From positions 3,467 through 67,466 of the forward strand of contig CAWBGE010000015.1 in NCBI GenBank assembly GCA_963788185.1: a stretch of 64,000 nucleotides of DNA. Direction: 5' to 3'. The position numbers and the translations under genes are program-made. Source of the stretch: CAIWHR01 sp963788185. GTDB taxonomy: Bacteria > Pseudomonadota > Gammaproteobacteria > Burkholderiales > Casimicrobiaceae. Positions 9,068 to 18,238 of the stretch are shown here, one piece after another. Position 1 is the first letter of the stretch. Each line of letters begins with the position of its first letter. Under the pieces are notes generated by a model. The model did no database searches and was not told the DNA's origin. It saw only the letters and a program-made list of their open reading frames with translations.

Positions 9068-9958
9068 ATGAGCAAACTGAAAGGCGTCATTCCCGCTCTC
9101 ACCACGCCGTTCGACGCCGCCGGTGAGATCGACGAGGCCAAGTTCCGCAAGCAGATCGAGTTCATGCTGAACAAGCGTGTCCACGGCGTCTGCGTCGCGG
9201 GGTCGACCGGCGAGGGGCACGCGCTGGACGCCGACGAGTTCCGTCGGTTGGCGCAGATCACCGTCGACGAGGTTCGCGGCCGGGTTCCCGTCGTCGCCGG
9301 CATCATCGCCAATTCGACGCGCGAGGTGATCCGGCGCGGCAAGGCGGTCGCCGACCTCTCGGTCGATGCGCTGCAGATCACGCCGGTCCACTACGTGTTC
9401 GTGCCGGACGACGAGTCCAACTTCCAGCACTTCAAGACCGTCTGCGAGGCGTTGGGCAGGCCGGTGGTGCTCTACAACGTCGTCCCAACCAACCTCTTTT
9501 CGACGCAACTCGTGCTGCGGATCCTGAACGAGATCCCGCTGGTCGTCGGCATCAAGCAGAGCCAGGGGCACATCACGCGCGTCGCGGAACTGGTCGCCAA
9601 TGCGCCGAAGGACAAGGTGATCCTCGCCGCGATCGACAACCTGCTCTACAGCTGCTTCTCGTTTGGCGCGCACGGCACGCTGGCGGCGTCGCCGACTGGG
9701 GCGCCCGGCCCCATCGTGCGGCTCTGGGACGCGGTGCAGGCGGGCGATCACAAGACGGCGCTGGCCATCCACCATCGGCTGGTCAACTGGTGGTCGGTGC
9801 TGACGCACGGTAACCTGCCGGCATGCATCAAGTACTCGCTTTCGCTGCAAGGGCTCGACTGCGGCGTGTCGCGGCAGCCGATGGCGATGCCGGACGCGGT
9901 GACCAAGGCGGCTATCGAGCGCACGATCCGCCCGCTGCTCGAGTTCGACATGGCTTGA
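9068..9958 (+). CDS. DapA/NanA-superfamily lyase or dehydratase (copy 3)
   Basis: A 296-residue aldolase-fold enzyme with AGSTGEG (44-50), the Tyr in LYNVVPTN (Y136) and the Schiff-base Lys in GIKQSQGH (K163). It is clearly paralogous to the enzyme at 510: both carry TPVHY, YNV.P and a GNLPACIKY-type C-terminal stretch. Copy 1 is not adjacent, so the pair is dispersed. ATG 9068 follows GAAAGG; an upstream frame to 8888 overlaps the promoter and is unlikely. The gene is controlled from the shared IclR intergenic region. Substrate unknown; a 2-keto-3-deoxy sugar acid is likely. Confidence 0.88.
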   Translation: MSKLKGVIPALTTPFDAAGEIDEAKFRKQIEFMLNKRVHGVCVAGSTGEGHALDADEFRRLAQITVDEVRGRVPVVAGIIANSTREVIRRGKAVADLSVDALQITPVHYVFVPDDESNFQHFKTVCEALGRPVVLYNVVPTNLFSTQLVLRILNEIPLVVGIKQSQGHITRVAELVANAPKDKVILAAIDNLLYSCFSFGAHGTLAASPTGAPGPIVRLWDAVQAGDHKTALAIHHRLVNWWSVLTHGNLPACIKYSLSLQGLDCGVSRQPMAMPDAVTKAAIERTIRPLLEFDMA

Positions 9959-10018
9959 TCGGTGGACCGCTCGTGCGAATCCGTGCGGGGCGGTCCGCCC
10001 GAGTTGCTTTGGTTCAGT

Positions 10019-10035
10019 TGTCCATAATGCGGGCA
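10019..10035. promoter_or_regulatory. Operator-like site, second IclR class
   Basis: TGTCCATAATGCGGGCA resembles the sites at 10226, 20807, 26084 and 26253 (TGTTCGTAT..GGGCA on one strand or the other). It follows the lyase stop codon and may belong to the fossil operon promoter upstream of the dhaKL copy. An imperfect inverted repeat ATCAT-N6-ATGAT lies at 10130-10145. Confidence 0.35.
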
Positions 10036-10225
10036 ATAAGGCGTGGCGAATTCCTGCGGACAATGCCGGAAGGGGGTGATGCTCTCAACCGATGCGGCGA
10101 TTCGATCCGTCGACAGCGCTCGGCAAAATATCATAACGATATGATTAATTGTGTTTGACTTGTTGGCTCGAGAATGATGTTGCGGAACGCGCGGCGCTGA
10201 GGTAACGTCCGATCGTCGAACAATG

Positions 10226-10242
10226 TGACCATTATGCGGGCG
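10226..10242 (+). promoter_or_regulatory. Operator-like site before a deleted DapA gene
   Basis: TGACCATTATGCGGGCG closely matches the 26253-26268 site (GACCATAATACGGGCA) that precedes the intact lyase gene at 26363. Here it is followed within about 25 bp by only the 3' end of a related lyase gene, so it looks like the surviving control site of a deleted operon head. Confidence 0.45.
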
Positions 10243-10265
10243 TATACACGGCGGAAGTGAGGCCA

Positions 10266-10390
10266 GTGGTGAACCTGCCGGGGCGCCAGCGTGGCCCGTG
10301 TCGGCGTCCTTCGTGGCGGTACCACCGTAGCTGGAAGAGCGCATCTGGGTCGTGCTGAAGGCTGCCCTCGCAGCCGACCTCCCCATCTAA
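10266..10390 (+). pseudogene. 3' fragment of a DapA-superfamily gene
   Basis: Translation gives VVNLPGRQRGPCRRP, then, after a one-base frame change, FVAVPP, a stop, LEERIWVVLKAALAADLPI and TAA at 10388-10390. This matches the C terminus of the lyase at 26363 (VVNLQGRKCGPCRRPFVSVP...ALADDPAI) almost position for position. Everything upstream of the last 40 or so codons is gone. The fragment lies immediately before the first dhaK copy, just as the intact lyase begins the operon that contains the second dhaK copy. Confidence 0.8.
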
Positions 10391-10423
10391 CGACGAATCA
10401 CCTAGCACGACAGGAAGTGGACG

Positions 10424-11422
10424 ATGAAGAAGATACTGAATTCTCCCTTCGCTTATGCACAGGAGACGCTGGAGGGGTTGTGCCTTGCGTTTCCGCAGTA
10501 CTACCGCTTTGCGCAGGCAAGCAAGCGGGTGATCGTGCGTGCTGCGGCGCGCAAGGCGGGCAAGGTCGGCATCGTCTCGGGTGGTGGCTCGGGCCATCTG
10601 CCGGTGTTCACCGGTTACGTGGGCGCAGGCTTCCTTGACGCCTGCGCGGTTGGCGACGTGTTCGCGTCGCCATCGGCCGAGGACATGGCGATCGCGATGC
10701 GGGAGGCGAATGCGGGTGCCGGCGTGCTGCGGCTGTATGGCAACTACGGCGGCGACGTGATGAACTTCGACATGGCCGGCGACTTCGTTGCGATGGAGGA
10801 CATCGCCAGTACGACCGTGCTGCTGACGGACGACGTCGCCAGTGCTGACGAGCAGAACCGGCAGAAGCGGCGCGGGGTCGCCGGGATGGTCTATGCGTTC
10901 AAGATCGCCGGTGCTGCGGCTGAAGCCGGGCTGGACCTCGACGGTGTCACCAAGGTGGCGCAACGGACGGCGGACGCCTGCCGGTCGATCGGCGTCGCGA
11001 TGACGCCGTGCACGGTGCCGCAGGTTGGCAAGCCGACGTTCTCGGTTGGCGAGAGCGAAATGGAGATCGGCATGGGCATCCACGGCGAGCCGGGGGTGCA
11101 TCGCGGGCCGTTGCAGTCGGCCGACCAGATCGCCGACACGATGATGGACCACCTGCTGGCCGCTGGTTCGGTGGGCCGCGGCGCGCGGGTCTCGGTGCTG
11201 GTCAACAGCCTCGGTGCCACGCCGGTGGAAGAGCTGCTGATCATGTACCGGCGGATCCACGCCCGCCTGACCGATGCCGGCGCGACGATCGTCCAGCCGC
11301 TGGTCGGGCGTTATGCGACGTCGATGGAGATGACCGGCGCCTCGGTTACGCTGCTGCACCTCGACGGCGAGCTGGAGCGCTACCTCGCTGCCCCTGCCGA
11401 CTGCGCGTTCTGGCGCGTGTAA
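10424..11422 (+). CDS. dhaK: DhaK-family dihydroxyacetone/ketose kinase subunit (copy 1)
   Basis: A 332-residue DhaK-type protein, the substrate-binding half of dihydroxyacetone-family kinases. The active-site residues known from E. coli DhaK are in place: His58 in GSGH, Asp111 in NYGGD, and His220 in GIHGEPG, which forms the covalent hemiaminal with the substrate carbonyl. ATG 10424 follows GGAAG. dhaL starts 2 bp after its stop. The nearby sugar-acid lyases suggest it phosphorylates dihydroxyacetone, erythrulose or a similar C3-C4 ketose released upstream. The protein is identical to the one encoded at 30586. Confidence 0.92.
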   Translation: MKKILNSPFAYAQETLEGLCLAFPQYYRFAQASKRVIVRAAARKAGKVGIVSGGGSGHLPVFTGYVGAGFLDACAVGDVFASPSAEDMAIAMREANAGAGVLRLYGNYGGDVMNFDMAGDFVAMEDIASTTVLLTDDVASADEQNRQKRRGVAGMVYAFKIAGAAAEAGLDLDGVTKVAQRTADACRSIGVAMTPCTVPQVGKPTFSVGESEMEIGMGIHGEPGVHRGPLQSADQIADTMMDHLLAAGSVGRGARVSVLVNSLGATPVEELLIMYRRIHARLTDAGATIVQPLVGRYATSMEMTGASVTLLHLDGELERYLAAPADCAFWRV

Positions 11423-11424
11423 CC

Positions 11425-12024
11425 ATGGCGCTCACCGTGCAATCCCTCCGGACTGGGATGGGCAAGGTTCGGACGGTGCTGGAAACCGAGTACGTCGCGT
11501 TGAGCGAGCTGGACGGCAAGCTGGGCGACGGCGACCTCGGGCTGACGCTGGTGAAGGCGTTCCGTCAGCTCGACGATGTCGCACCGTCGTTGGAAGACGA
11601 TCTCGGCCGCGCTTTCGGGCGCTGCGCGATGGAGGTGACCAAGGTGGCGAGTTCGAGCTTCGGCACACTGCTGGCGACCTCGCTGATGGCGGCGGGAAAG
11701 CGGGTGAAGGGCCAGACCTCGCTGCCGTGGTCGGAGCTGTCGATGCTGCTGGACGACGCTTTGGCCGCGATGATGGCGCGCGGCAAGGCGAACCTCGGGG
11801 AGAAGACGGTGCTCGACGCTGTGGCTGCCTGTGCCAACGCGGTCAAGGGAATCGACGATCCGGCGGAGCAGCGGGCGAGGGCGGTCGAGGCGGTGGATGC
11901 CGCGCTGCGCGAATTCCACGGCCGTCGCTGCATGGTCGGGCGGGCGCGCATCTTCGGCGACAAGACCGTCGGCATGGACGATCCCGGCATGGTCGCGTTC
12001 CAGACCATGCTGCGGGCGTTGTAG
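11425..12024 (+). CDS. dhaL: DhaL-family nucleotide-binding kinase subunit (copy 1)
   Basis: A 199-residue DhaL-type partner of the preceding DhaK. The Asp cluster that holds ADP-Mg is present as DGKLGDGD (Asp30, 35, 37). Later elements are SSSFGTLLAT (phosphate loop), NLGEKTVLDAV and GRARIFGDKTVGMDDPG. ATG 11425 lies 2 bp after the dhaK stop. No EIIA-like DhaM is seen, so whether ATP or phosphoenolpyruvate supplies phosphate is open. It differs from the second copy at two residues (LREFHGRR here, LHEFHGRP there). Confidence 0.9.
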   Translation: MALTVQSLRTGMGKVRTVLETEYVALSELDGKLGDGDLGLTLVKAFRQLDDVAPSLEDDLGRAFGRCAMEVTKVASSSFGTLLATSLMAAGKRVKGQTSLPWSELSMLLDDALAAMMARGKANLGEKTVLDAVAACANAVKGIDDPAEQRARAVEAVDAALREFHGRRCMVGRARIFGDKTVGMDDPGMVAFQTMLRAL

Positions 12025-12088
12025 CTCAACCAACGGGTTCCGACGATGGCATCGGTGAGCTTGCTCAATCCGGGCACGTTGGTCTGAG

Positions 12089-12616
12089 ATGGCGCGTGTC
12101 TTCCGCGCGCTGGAACTGCTGCTGGCCGCGCTGCTGGTGCTGATGGTGATTCTGGTCTTCAGCAACGTCGTGCTGCGCTACGGCTTCAACTCGGGCATCA
12201 CGGTGTCCGAGGAATTGTCCCGCTTCTGCTTCGTGTGGCTGGTATTCCTGGGTGCCATCGTGGCCATGCACGACAACGCCCACCTCGGCATGTCGAACGT
12301 GGTGGACCGCCTGCCGCGCGGAGGCAAGGTCGCGTGCGCGGTCATCAACCAGGTGCTGATTGTGGTGTGCTGCGTGCTGCTGGTGTGGGGCACCGCTCGC
12401 CAGCACGAGATCAACGCCACCATGCACGCGCCCGTCACGAACCTGTCGATGATCTGGATTTTCGGCATGGGCTACCTGACCGGGACGGCCATCGCCTTGC
12501 TGGCCCTGTACAAGCTTTGGCGCATCGTTACCGGGACGATCAGCGATGAAGAGCTGATCGGTGTTGCGGAAGACGAGGCGCTGCCGGAACCGGGCCATCA
12601 GGGGGACGCGCGATGA
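12089..12616 (+). CDS. dctQ: TRAP transporter small membrane subunit (DctQ)
   Basis: A 175-residue protein with four hydrophobic spans. The segment NVVLRYGFNSGITVSEELSR, then FCFVWLVFLGAIVAMHDNAHLGM, is the standard DctQ signature. It overlaps the large subunit by an ATGA junction (12613-12616), which indicates translational coupling. The gene follows the dhaKL repeat after a 29-bp stretch holding no gene. With dctM and dctP it forms a full TRAP importer for a carboxylate, energised by an ion gradient. Confidence 0.92.
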   Translation: MARVFRALELLLAALLVLMVILVFSNVVLRYGFNSGITVSEELSRFCFVWLVFLGAIVAMHDNAHLGMSNVVDRLPRGGKVACAVINQVLIVVCCVLLVWGTARQHEINATMHAPVTNLSMIWIFGMGYLTGTAIALLALYKLWRIVTGTISDEELIGVAEDEALPEPGHQGDAR

Positions 12617-13890
12617 CGCTCGTCCTCTTCACGCTCGCGCTGATGGTCCCCATGGCGCTGGGGCTGCCCATCGCGTTCTCCCTGATCCTCTGCGGCGTGG
12701 CGCTGATGTTGACGTCGGGGCAGTTCGACACGACGTTGGTGTCGCAGAAGATGATCGAGGGCACCGACAACTTCCCGCTCCTTGCGATTCCCTTCTTCCT
12801 GCTGGCTGGCGAGCTGATGAACGCCGGGGGCATCTCCAAGCGCATCGTCAACTTCGCGCTGTCCTTCGTGGGGCACCTGCGGGGCGGCCTGGGCTACGTC
12901 GCCATCTTCGCCTCGATACTGATGGCGGCTATCTCCGGCAGCGCGGCGGCCGATGCGGCGGCCATCGGTGCGCTGCTGATTCCGATGATGCGTAGGGCCA
13001 AGTACGACATACCGCGCGCGTCCGCGCTGATTGCCGCGGGCGGCGTGATCGCGCCGGTGATTCCACCCTCGATCGGCATGATCATCTTCGGCGTGATCGG
13101 CAACGTCTCGATCGGCAAGCTCTTCATGGCCGGCATCGTGCCCGGCATCATGATGGGCGTGTCCTTGGTGACCGCCTGGGCCTGGGTGGCGAGGCGCGAC
13201 AAGGTCGAAGTGCTGCCGCGCCAGAACCACGCCGCACGCTTGCGGGCCGGGATCGACGGCATCTGGGCCTTGACGATGCCGGTCGGCGTCATCGGCGGAC
13301 TGAAGTTCGGCATCTTCACCCCGACCGAGGCTGGTGTCGCGGCCTGCGTCTACGCGTGGGTACTGGGTGTCTTCGTGTATCGCGATCTGCGCCTGCGGGA
13401 CTGCGTGCCCTTGCTTGTCAGCGCGGCCAAGAGCACGGGCGTAGTCGTGTTCCTCCTCGCGTCGGCGCTGGTGTCGGCCTTCCTGATCGCCACGTCGGAT
13501 TTGCCCGCCCAGGTCGGGGCCATACTCGCACCCTTCACCGGCAACAAAACGCTCCTGATGGCGGTGATCATGTTCCTCGTGGTGGTGATCGGCACCGCGC
13601 TGGACATGGGCCCCACCATCATGATCCTGACACCGGTGTTCATGCCCATCATCAAGGACGCGGGCATCGACCCGGTCTATTTCGGCGTACTCTTCATCAT
13701 GAACAACGCCATCGGCCTGATCACGCCCCCCGTGGGCGTTGTCCTCAACGTCATTTGCGGCGTCTCGAAGATCACGATGAAGCAGGTGATGGATGGGCTC
13801 TGGCCCTTCCTGTGGGCCGAGCTGGCGGTGATGTTCCTGCTGGTCGCGTTCCCGTCGCTCGTGTTGGTTCCCCTGAAGTGGTTCACGTGA
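12613..13890 (+). CDS. dctM: TRAP transporter large permease subunit (DctM)
   Basis: A 425-residue, 11-13-span DctM protein. Signatures include PLLAIPFFLLAGELMNAGGIS, GSAAADAAAIG, PPSIGMIIFGVIGNVSIGKLFMAG (TRAP-DctM core) and the C-terminal PPVGVVLNVICGVSKI. The last part ends FLLVAFPSLVLVPLKWF, and a diverged copy of exactly this end survives at 21047-21214. It forms the transport channel with DctQ and receives substrate from DctP. Confidence 0.94.
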   Translation: MTLVLFTLALMVPMALGLPIAFSLILCGVALMLTSGQFDTTLVSQKMIEGTDNFPLLAIPFFLLAGELMNAGGISKRIVNFALSFVGHLRGGLGYVAIFASILMAAISGSAAADAAAIGALLIPMMRRAKYDIPRASALIAAGGVIAPVIPPSIGMIIFGVIGNVSIGKLFMAGIVPGIMMGVSLVTAWAWVARRDKVEVLPRQNHAARLRAGIDGIWALTMPVGVIGGLKFGIFTPTEAGVAACVYAWVLGVFVYRDLRLRDCVPLLVSAAKSTGVVVFLLASALVSAFLIATSDLPAQVGAILAPFTGNKTLLMAVIMFLVVVIGTALDMGPTIMILTPVFMPIIKDAGIDPVYFGVLFIMNNAIGLITPPVGVVLNVICGVSKITMKQVMDGLWPFLWAELAVMFLLVAFPSLVLVPLKWFT

Positions 13891-13974
13891 CTTTTCCCGC
13901 GTCCTAGGCGATTCTACTGCCGGTGAGGGTGCCACCTCGCCGGTTTCCGTCCCCACGATCCATTGGAGGTATCG

Positions 13975-14979
13975 ATGAAGACCCGATCTATCCTGACCCT
14001 CGCGATCGCTGCAGCCCTCGCAACCGGGGCGGCCCACGCACAGTTCCAGGACCGCACGCTGCGCATGGCCAACGCCTCGCCCAAGGACCACCCGATGACG
14101 GCCGGTGGAAACAAGATGGCCGAATGCACGCTGGCCAAGTCCGGAGGCAAGCTGAAGGTGCAGGTTTTCGCCGATGGCGTGCTGGGCAGCGACCTGCAGG
14201 CGGTGGCAGCGGTGCGCACCGGCACCATCGACTTTACCAACAGCTCGACGTCACCGATCGCCGGCGCGGTGCCGGAACTCGGCGTGCTGGACCTCCCGTT
14301 CCTTTTCAACAACGCCAAGGAGGCCGACGCGGTGCTCGACGGCAAGGTGGGCGACTGGCTCGCGGCCAAGATGCCGGCGATCGGGATGATCCACCTTGCC
14401 TATTACGAGAACGGCTTCCGTCACTCGACCAACTCCAAGCGTCCGATCACCAAGCTGGAGGACTTCAGCGGCATCAAGATGCGCGTGATGCAGAACAAGG
14501 TCTACATCGACACGTTCAACGCGCTGGGTACCAACGCCGTGCCGATGGCCTTCACCGAGGTGTATTCGGGCCTGGAGACCAAGGCCGTCGATGGCCAGGA
14601 GAACCCGTACCTCAACATCCAGAACATGAAGTTCTACGAGGTGCAGAAGTACCTTTCGCTCACCAATCACAGCTACAGCGCCAACATGATGATCTTCTCC
14701 AAGAAGATCTGGGACACGCTGTCGCCGCAGGAGCAGGGCGTGCTCAAGGCGTGCGCGATCGAAGGCCGGGACTTCGAGCGCAAGCTCAATCGCGAGAAGG
14801 AGGACGCGAGCCTCGCGTTCCTGAAGGCGCAGGGGATGGTGGTCAACGAGATCTCCGCCCCCGAGATGGCGCGTATCCGGGAAAAGACCAAGCCGATCTA
14901 CGACAACGCATCGAAGACCATCGGCGCCGAGGCGATGAACATGATGTTCGACGAGCTCAAGCGCATCCGCGGTCAGTGA
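13975..14979 (+). CDS. dctP: TRAP transporter periplasmic receptor (DctP)
   Basis: A 334-residue DctP-family receptor. A Sec signal peptide is visible (MKTRSILTLAIAAALATGAAHA, cleavage before QFQD). The carboxylate-pinning Arg region IKMRVMQNKVYIDTFNALG and the typical AFTEVYSGLETKAVDGQENP follow near the middle. ATG 13975 is preferred over an upstream TTG (13963) because GGAGG (13965-13969) is correctly spaced. The gene follows dctM after about 80 bp. The bound ligand is presumably an organic or sugar acid. Confidence 0.92.
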   Translation: MKTRSILTLAIAAALATGAAHAQFQDRTLRMANASPKDHPMTAGGNKMAECTLAKSGGKLKVQVFADGVLGSDLQAVAAVRTGTIDFTNSSTSPIAGAVPELGVLDLPFLFNNAKEADAVLDGKVGDWLAAKMPAIGMIHLAYYENGFRHSTNSKRPITKLEDFSGIKMRVMQNKVYIDTFNALGTNAVPMAFTEVYSGLETKAVDGQENPYLNIQNMKFYEVQKYLSLTNHSYSANMMIFSKKIWDTLSPQEQGVLKACAIEGRDFERKLNREKEDASLAFLKAQGMVVNEISAPEMARIREKTKPIYDNASKTIGAEAMNMMFDELKRIRGQ

Positions 14980-15204
14980 GGCTGCCGCAAGTCGAACGAG
15001 GGGCACGTCCTGCATTCACGTGCGGGGCGCGGCACGACGGCAAGGTGGCTGCATTCCGGGCAAGCAGCCGAGCCGCACCGGGCTGAAGAGCGCGGGGGGC
15101 GCCGCCCAGACGGCGTCGCTCCCCGGGATCCCCAAGGAAGTACTCGACCGCAGGATCGGCCGATGGCCCCATCACAGCGATTGGCCCATTGGAGTTGATC
15201 GGCC

Positions 15205-18192
15205 ATGAACGTGCGAATGATGTCCGACGTCGAGACCCTGCCCGAAGCGAGTGGCAAGGACCTTCCGCCGCCATTGGCCGAACTGTCGCGGAAAATCAGG
15301 GGACGAATCCTGGTCGACCGGATGAACCGGGTGGTCTATGCGAGCGATTCCTCGTCCTATCGGGAATTTCCGATGGGGGTCGTGCTTCCACAGGATGTCG
15401 AGGACCTCAGGACCATCGTGCAGCATGCGGTACGGCACGCCATCCCGCTAATCGCGCGCGGTGCCGGAACTTCCGTCGCGGGCCAGGTCGTCGGAAGCGG
15501 TCTCGTCGTCGACATGCGTGCATACGACCGCATCCTGTCGTTCGATGCCGGCGCACGGACCGTGCGTGTCGAACCGGGCGTCATACGCGACAAGCTCAAC
15601 GACTGGCTCGCGCCGCACGGTCTGCTCTTCGGGCCGGAGACCAGCACCACCAACCGGGCGTTCATCGGAGGTATGGTCGGCAACAATGCCTGCGGGATGC
15701 ATTCGTTGATCTGGGGGTCGACCCGCGATCATCTGCTTTCCTGCAAGGCCATCCTGGCCGACGGCAGCGACGTAGTGTTCGAAGCGCTCGGGCCGGACGA
15801 CTTCCATGCGAAGCGGCGATTGCCAACGCTCGAGGGCCGCATCTACGAGGGTCTGTACCAGAAGCTGTCCGATCCATCGGCGCGCCGGGAGATCGAGGCC
15901 GAATTCCCGAAGCCGCAAATACGGCGACGCAACAACGGCTACGCGATCGACCTTTTGTTGCGGTCGAACGTCTTCACCCCGGGCGGCCCCGACTTCAACA
16001 TGTGCACGCTGGTTTGCGGATCGGAGGGCACGCTTTGCCTGGTCACCGAGGCGACGCTGCGGCTCGTGCCGACACTGCCGCCGGTCGTCGGTCTGGTTTC
16101 CGTGCATTTTGCCAATGCAGCGGATTCGCTGAAGGCGACGCTCGTGGCGCTGAAGTACAAGCCGACCGCTTGCGAACTCATCGGCGATTTCCACCTGCAG
16201 CAGGTCATCGCCAACAACAAGGTCAACGCCAACAATGTCGTCGCGCAGTGCAGCCGTTGGATCGAGGGCGAGCCGAAGTCGGTGCTCGTCGTCGAGTTTG
16301 CGGCGACGACGCGGGAAGAAGTCCAGGCACAGGCCGCTGCGATGATCGACGAGGTCAAGGGCCTCGGGCTGGGCTACGCCTGGCCTTTGTGGTTCGGCGA
16401 CGATGTCGAGCAGATCTGGTCGCTGCGCCGCGCGCTCGGCGGTATTCAAAGTTCCCGTCCGGGCGATGTGAAGCCGTTCGATTTGATCGAGGATTGCGCG
16501 CTTGATGTCAACGACTTGCCCCGATACGTCGATCAACTCGAGGCGATGCTGACACGGGCCGGCGTCCCATTCACCCAATCGGCGCACGTCGGGGCAGGGG
16601 AGTTGCACACCGTCGTTTTCCTGAACCCGAAGACGAAGGAAGGGCGACAACAATACCGTTCGATTCTCGAAGACACGGCCGGTATCGTGAAGTCGTTCCG
16701 CGGTTCTCTGTCCGGCGAGCACGGCGATGGGCGAATGCGCGCCGAGTTCCTGCCGAAGATGATCGGCAAGGTGAACTATCAAGTCTGCTGCGACGTCAAG
16801 GACCTGTTCGACGCGAAAGGCCTCCTGAACCCCGGCAAGGTCGTCCGCGCGGCGCCCATGGACACTTCGCTTCGCTACTCGCCGGAATGGCCGACACCCG
16901 AGCCGCAAACGTATTACGACTGGAGTCGTGATCTCGGTGTCGTTCGCGCGGTGGAGCGTTGCAACGGCAACGGCGAGTGCAAGAAGTCGGGCAACGGGGC
17001 GATGTGCCCGAGCTACATGGCGACTCGCGACGAGAAGGACTCCACCCGTGCGCGCGCGAACGTGCTGCGTGAGTTCCTGACGCATTCGAGGAAGCACGAT
17101 CCCTTCGATCACCAGGAGATTCGCGATGTCCTCGACCTTTGCCTGGCTTGCAAGGCTTGCAAGAGCGAGTGCCCTGCCGGCGTGGACATGGCGAAGCTCA
17201 AGGCCGAGTTCCTGCAACACTGGCACGACGCCCACCCCGCTTCGCTGCGGACTCGTCTCATCGCGAATTACGCGTCGCTGATGCGGTTCGCTACACCGAT
17301 CGCACCAATCTTCAATCTACTCGCGCGGAACCCGGCGACGTCGGCGGTGATCAAGGCCGTGCTGGGTTTTGCCGCGCCTCGCTCGATACCCCCGCTCTGT
17401 CGCGTGACGCTGGAACACTGGTACCGCGACCATCGCGAATCCGCACGTGGCCGGCAGGGGCGGCGCGTGCATCTCTTCTGCGACGAGTTCACCGACGTCA
17501 ACGATGCGCACGTCGGCATCGCGGCCATCAAACTCCTCGCGACGCTGGGCTACGAGGTGTTGCTGGTGCGTCCGGCCGCCAGTGGCCGGGCGGCGATCTC
17601 GCAAGGTTTTCTCAGGAACGTGAAGAAGCTGGCGGAACGCAACGTCGAAGCCCTGCGCGGCATGGTCGACGACGATGCTCCGCTGGTCGGAATCGAGCCG
17701 TCGACCATTTCCTGCTTCAAGGATGAATATCCAGACTTGGTCTCACCGGCGTTGAGGGACGACGCGCGTGCGCTGGCCGCGCGAAGCTTGATGTTCGAGG
17801 AATTCATCGCACGAGAGATCGATGCGGGCCGGATTGCACCCGACGCGTTCACCGACCGGACACGCAATGTGCACGTCCACGTCCATTGCCATCAGAAGGC
17901 GCTGTCCTCCAGCGACCCCGTCGTCCGTGCGCTCGGTTTGCCGCGGCACTACAAGGTCTCGGCGATACCCAGCGGCTGCTGCGGTATGGCCGGCGCGTTC
18001 GGCTATCAGAAGGATCACTACGACGTGTCGCTGAAGGTGGCGGAGCAGGTTCTGCTTCCGGCGGTCCGAGCCGCAGCAGCTGACGACATCATTGCCGCGT
18101 CGGGCACCAGTTGCCGACATCAGATCAAGGACGGTTCCGGCAGGCACGCGAAGCACACGGCCGAAGTACTTTGGGAGGCGCTGCAGGGGTGA
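15205..18192 (+). CDS. FAD- and Fe-S-containing D-2-hydroxyacid dehydrogenase-like protein (copy 1)
   Basis: A 995-residue fusion of a GlcD-type FAD domain with a GlpC-type Fe-S module, the layout of D-2-hydroxyglutarate/D-lactate dehydrogenases such as YdiJ. The FAD-binding half (about 40-250) shows GPETSTTNRAFIGGMVGN. The oxidase C-terminal domain ends with SGEHGDGRMRAEFLPKMIG. Then come Cys clusters CNGNGECKKSGNGAMC and CLACKACKSECPAG, and CCG domains ending in SGCCGMAGAFGYQ (Cys near 925). It probably oxidises a D-2-hydroxy acid from the imported sugar acid and passes electrons to the respiratory chain. No stop separates the domains. Confidence 0.9.
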   Translation: MNVRMMSDVETLPEASGKDLPPPLAELSRKIRGRILVDRMNRVVYASDSSSYREFPMGVVLPQDVEDLRTIVQHAVRHAIPLIARGAGTSVAGQVVGSGLVVDMRAYDRILSFDAGARTVRVEPGVIRDKLNDWLAPHGLLFGPETSTTNRAFIGGMVGNNACGMHSLIWGSTRDHLLSCKAILADGSDVVFEALGPDDFHAKRRLPTLEGRIYEGLYQKLSDPSARREIEAEFPKPQIRRRNNGYAIDLLLRSNVFTPGGPDFNMCTLVCGSEGTLCLVTEATLRLVPTLPPVVGLVSVHFANAADSLKATLVALKYKPTACELIGDFHLQQVIANNKVNANNVVAQCSRWIEGEPKSVLVVEFAATTREEVQAQAAAMIDEVKGLGLGYAWPLWFGDDVEQIWSLRRALGGIQSSRPGDVKPFDLIEDCALDVNDLPRYVDQLEAMLTRAGVPFTQSAHVGAGELHTVVFLNPKTKEGRQQYRSILEDTAGIVKSFRGSLSGEHGDGRMRAEFLPKMIGKVNYQVCCDVKDLFDAKGLLNPGKVVRAAPMDTSLRYSPEWPTPEPQTYYDWSRDLGVVRAVERCNGNGECKKSGNGAMCPSYMATRDEKDSTRARANVLREFLTHSRKHDPFDHQEIRDVLDLCLACKACKSECPAGVDMAKLKAEFLQHWHDAHPASLRTRLIANYASLMRFATPIAPIFNLLARNPATSAVIKAVLGFAAPRSIPPLCRVTLEHWYRDHRESARGRQGRRVHLFCDEFTDVNDAHVGIAAIKLLATLGYEVLLVRPAASGRAAISQGFLRNVKKLAERNVEALRGMVDDDAPLVGIEPSTISCFKDEYPDLVSPALRDDARALAARSLMFEEFIAREIDAGRIAPDAFTDRTRNVHVHVHCHQKALSSSDPVVRALGLPRHYKVSAIPSGCCGMAGAFGYQKDHYDVSLKVAEQVLLPAVRAAAADDIIAASGTSCRHQIKDGSGRHAKHTAEVLWEALQG

Positions 18193-18238
18193 TCCGGGCA
18201 GAGTGAATGCAGGGCCTGCTGGAGGATTTGGTTACGGT

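Larger units (their letters stand above)
10407..12059 (+). repeat. 1,653-bp direct repeat, copy 1 (dhaK-dhaL)
   Basis: Identical in layout to 30569-32221 at an offset of 20,162 bp. The repeat begins at ACGACAGG just upstream of dhaK and ends at ATCGGTGAG. I saw seven single-base differences, all in the last ~300 bp. The final 14 bases (12046-12059) are the start codon and first codons of the ABC ATPase gene that follows copy 2, so copy 1 was derived from an operon of the copy 2 type. Confidence 0.93.

Noticed and set aside
12598..14091. 497-codon minus-strand frame opposite dctM
   Set aside because: Low-complexity His/Asp/Arg/Gln composition typical of an antisense shadow; dctM is unambiguous.
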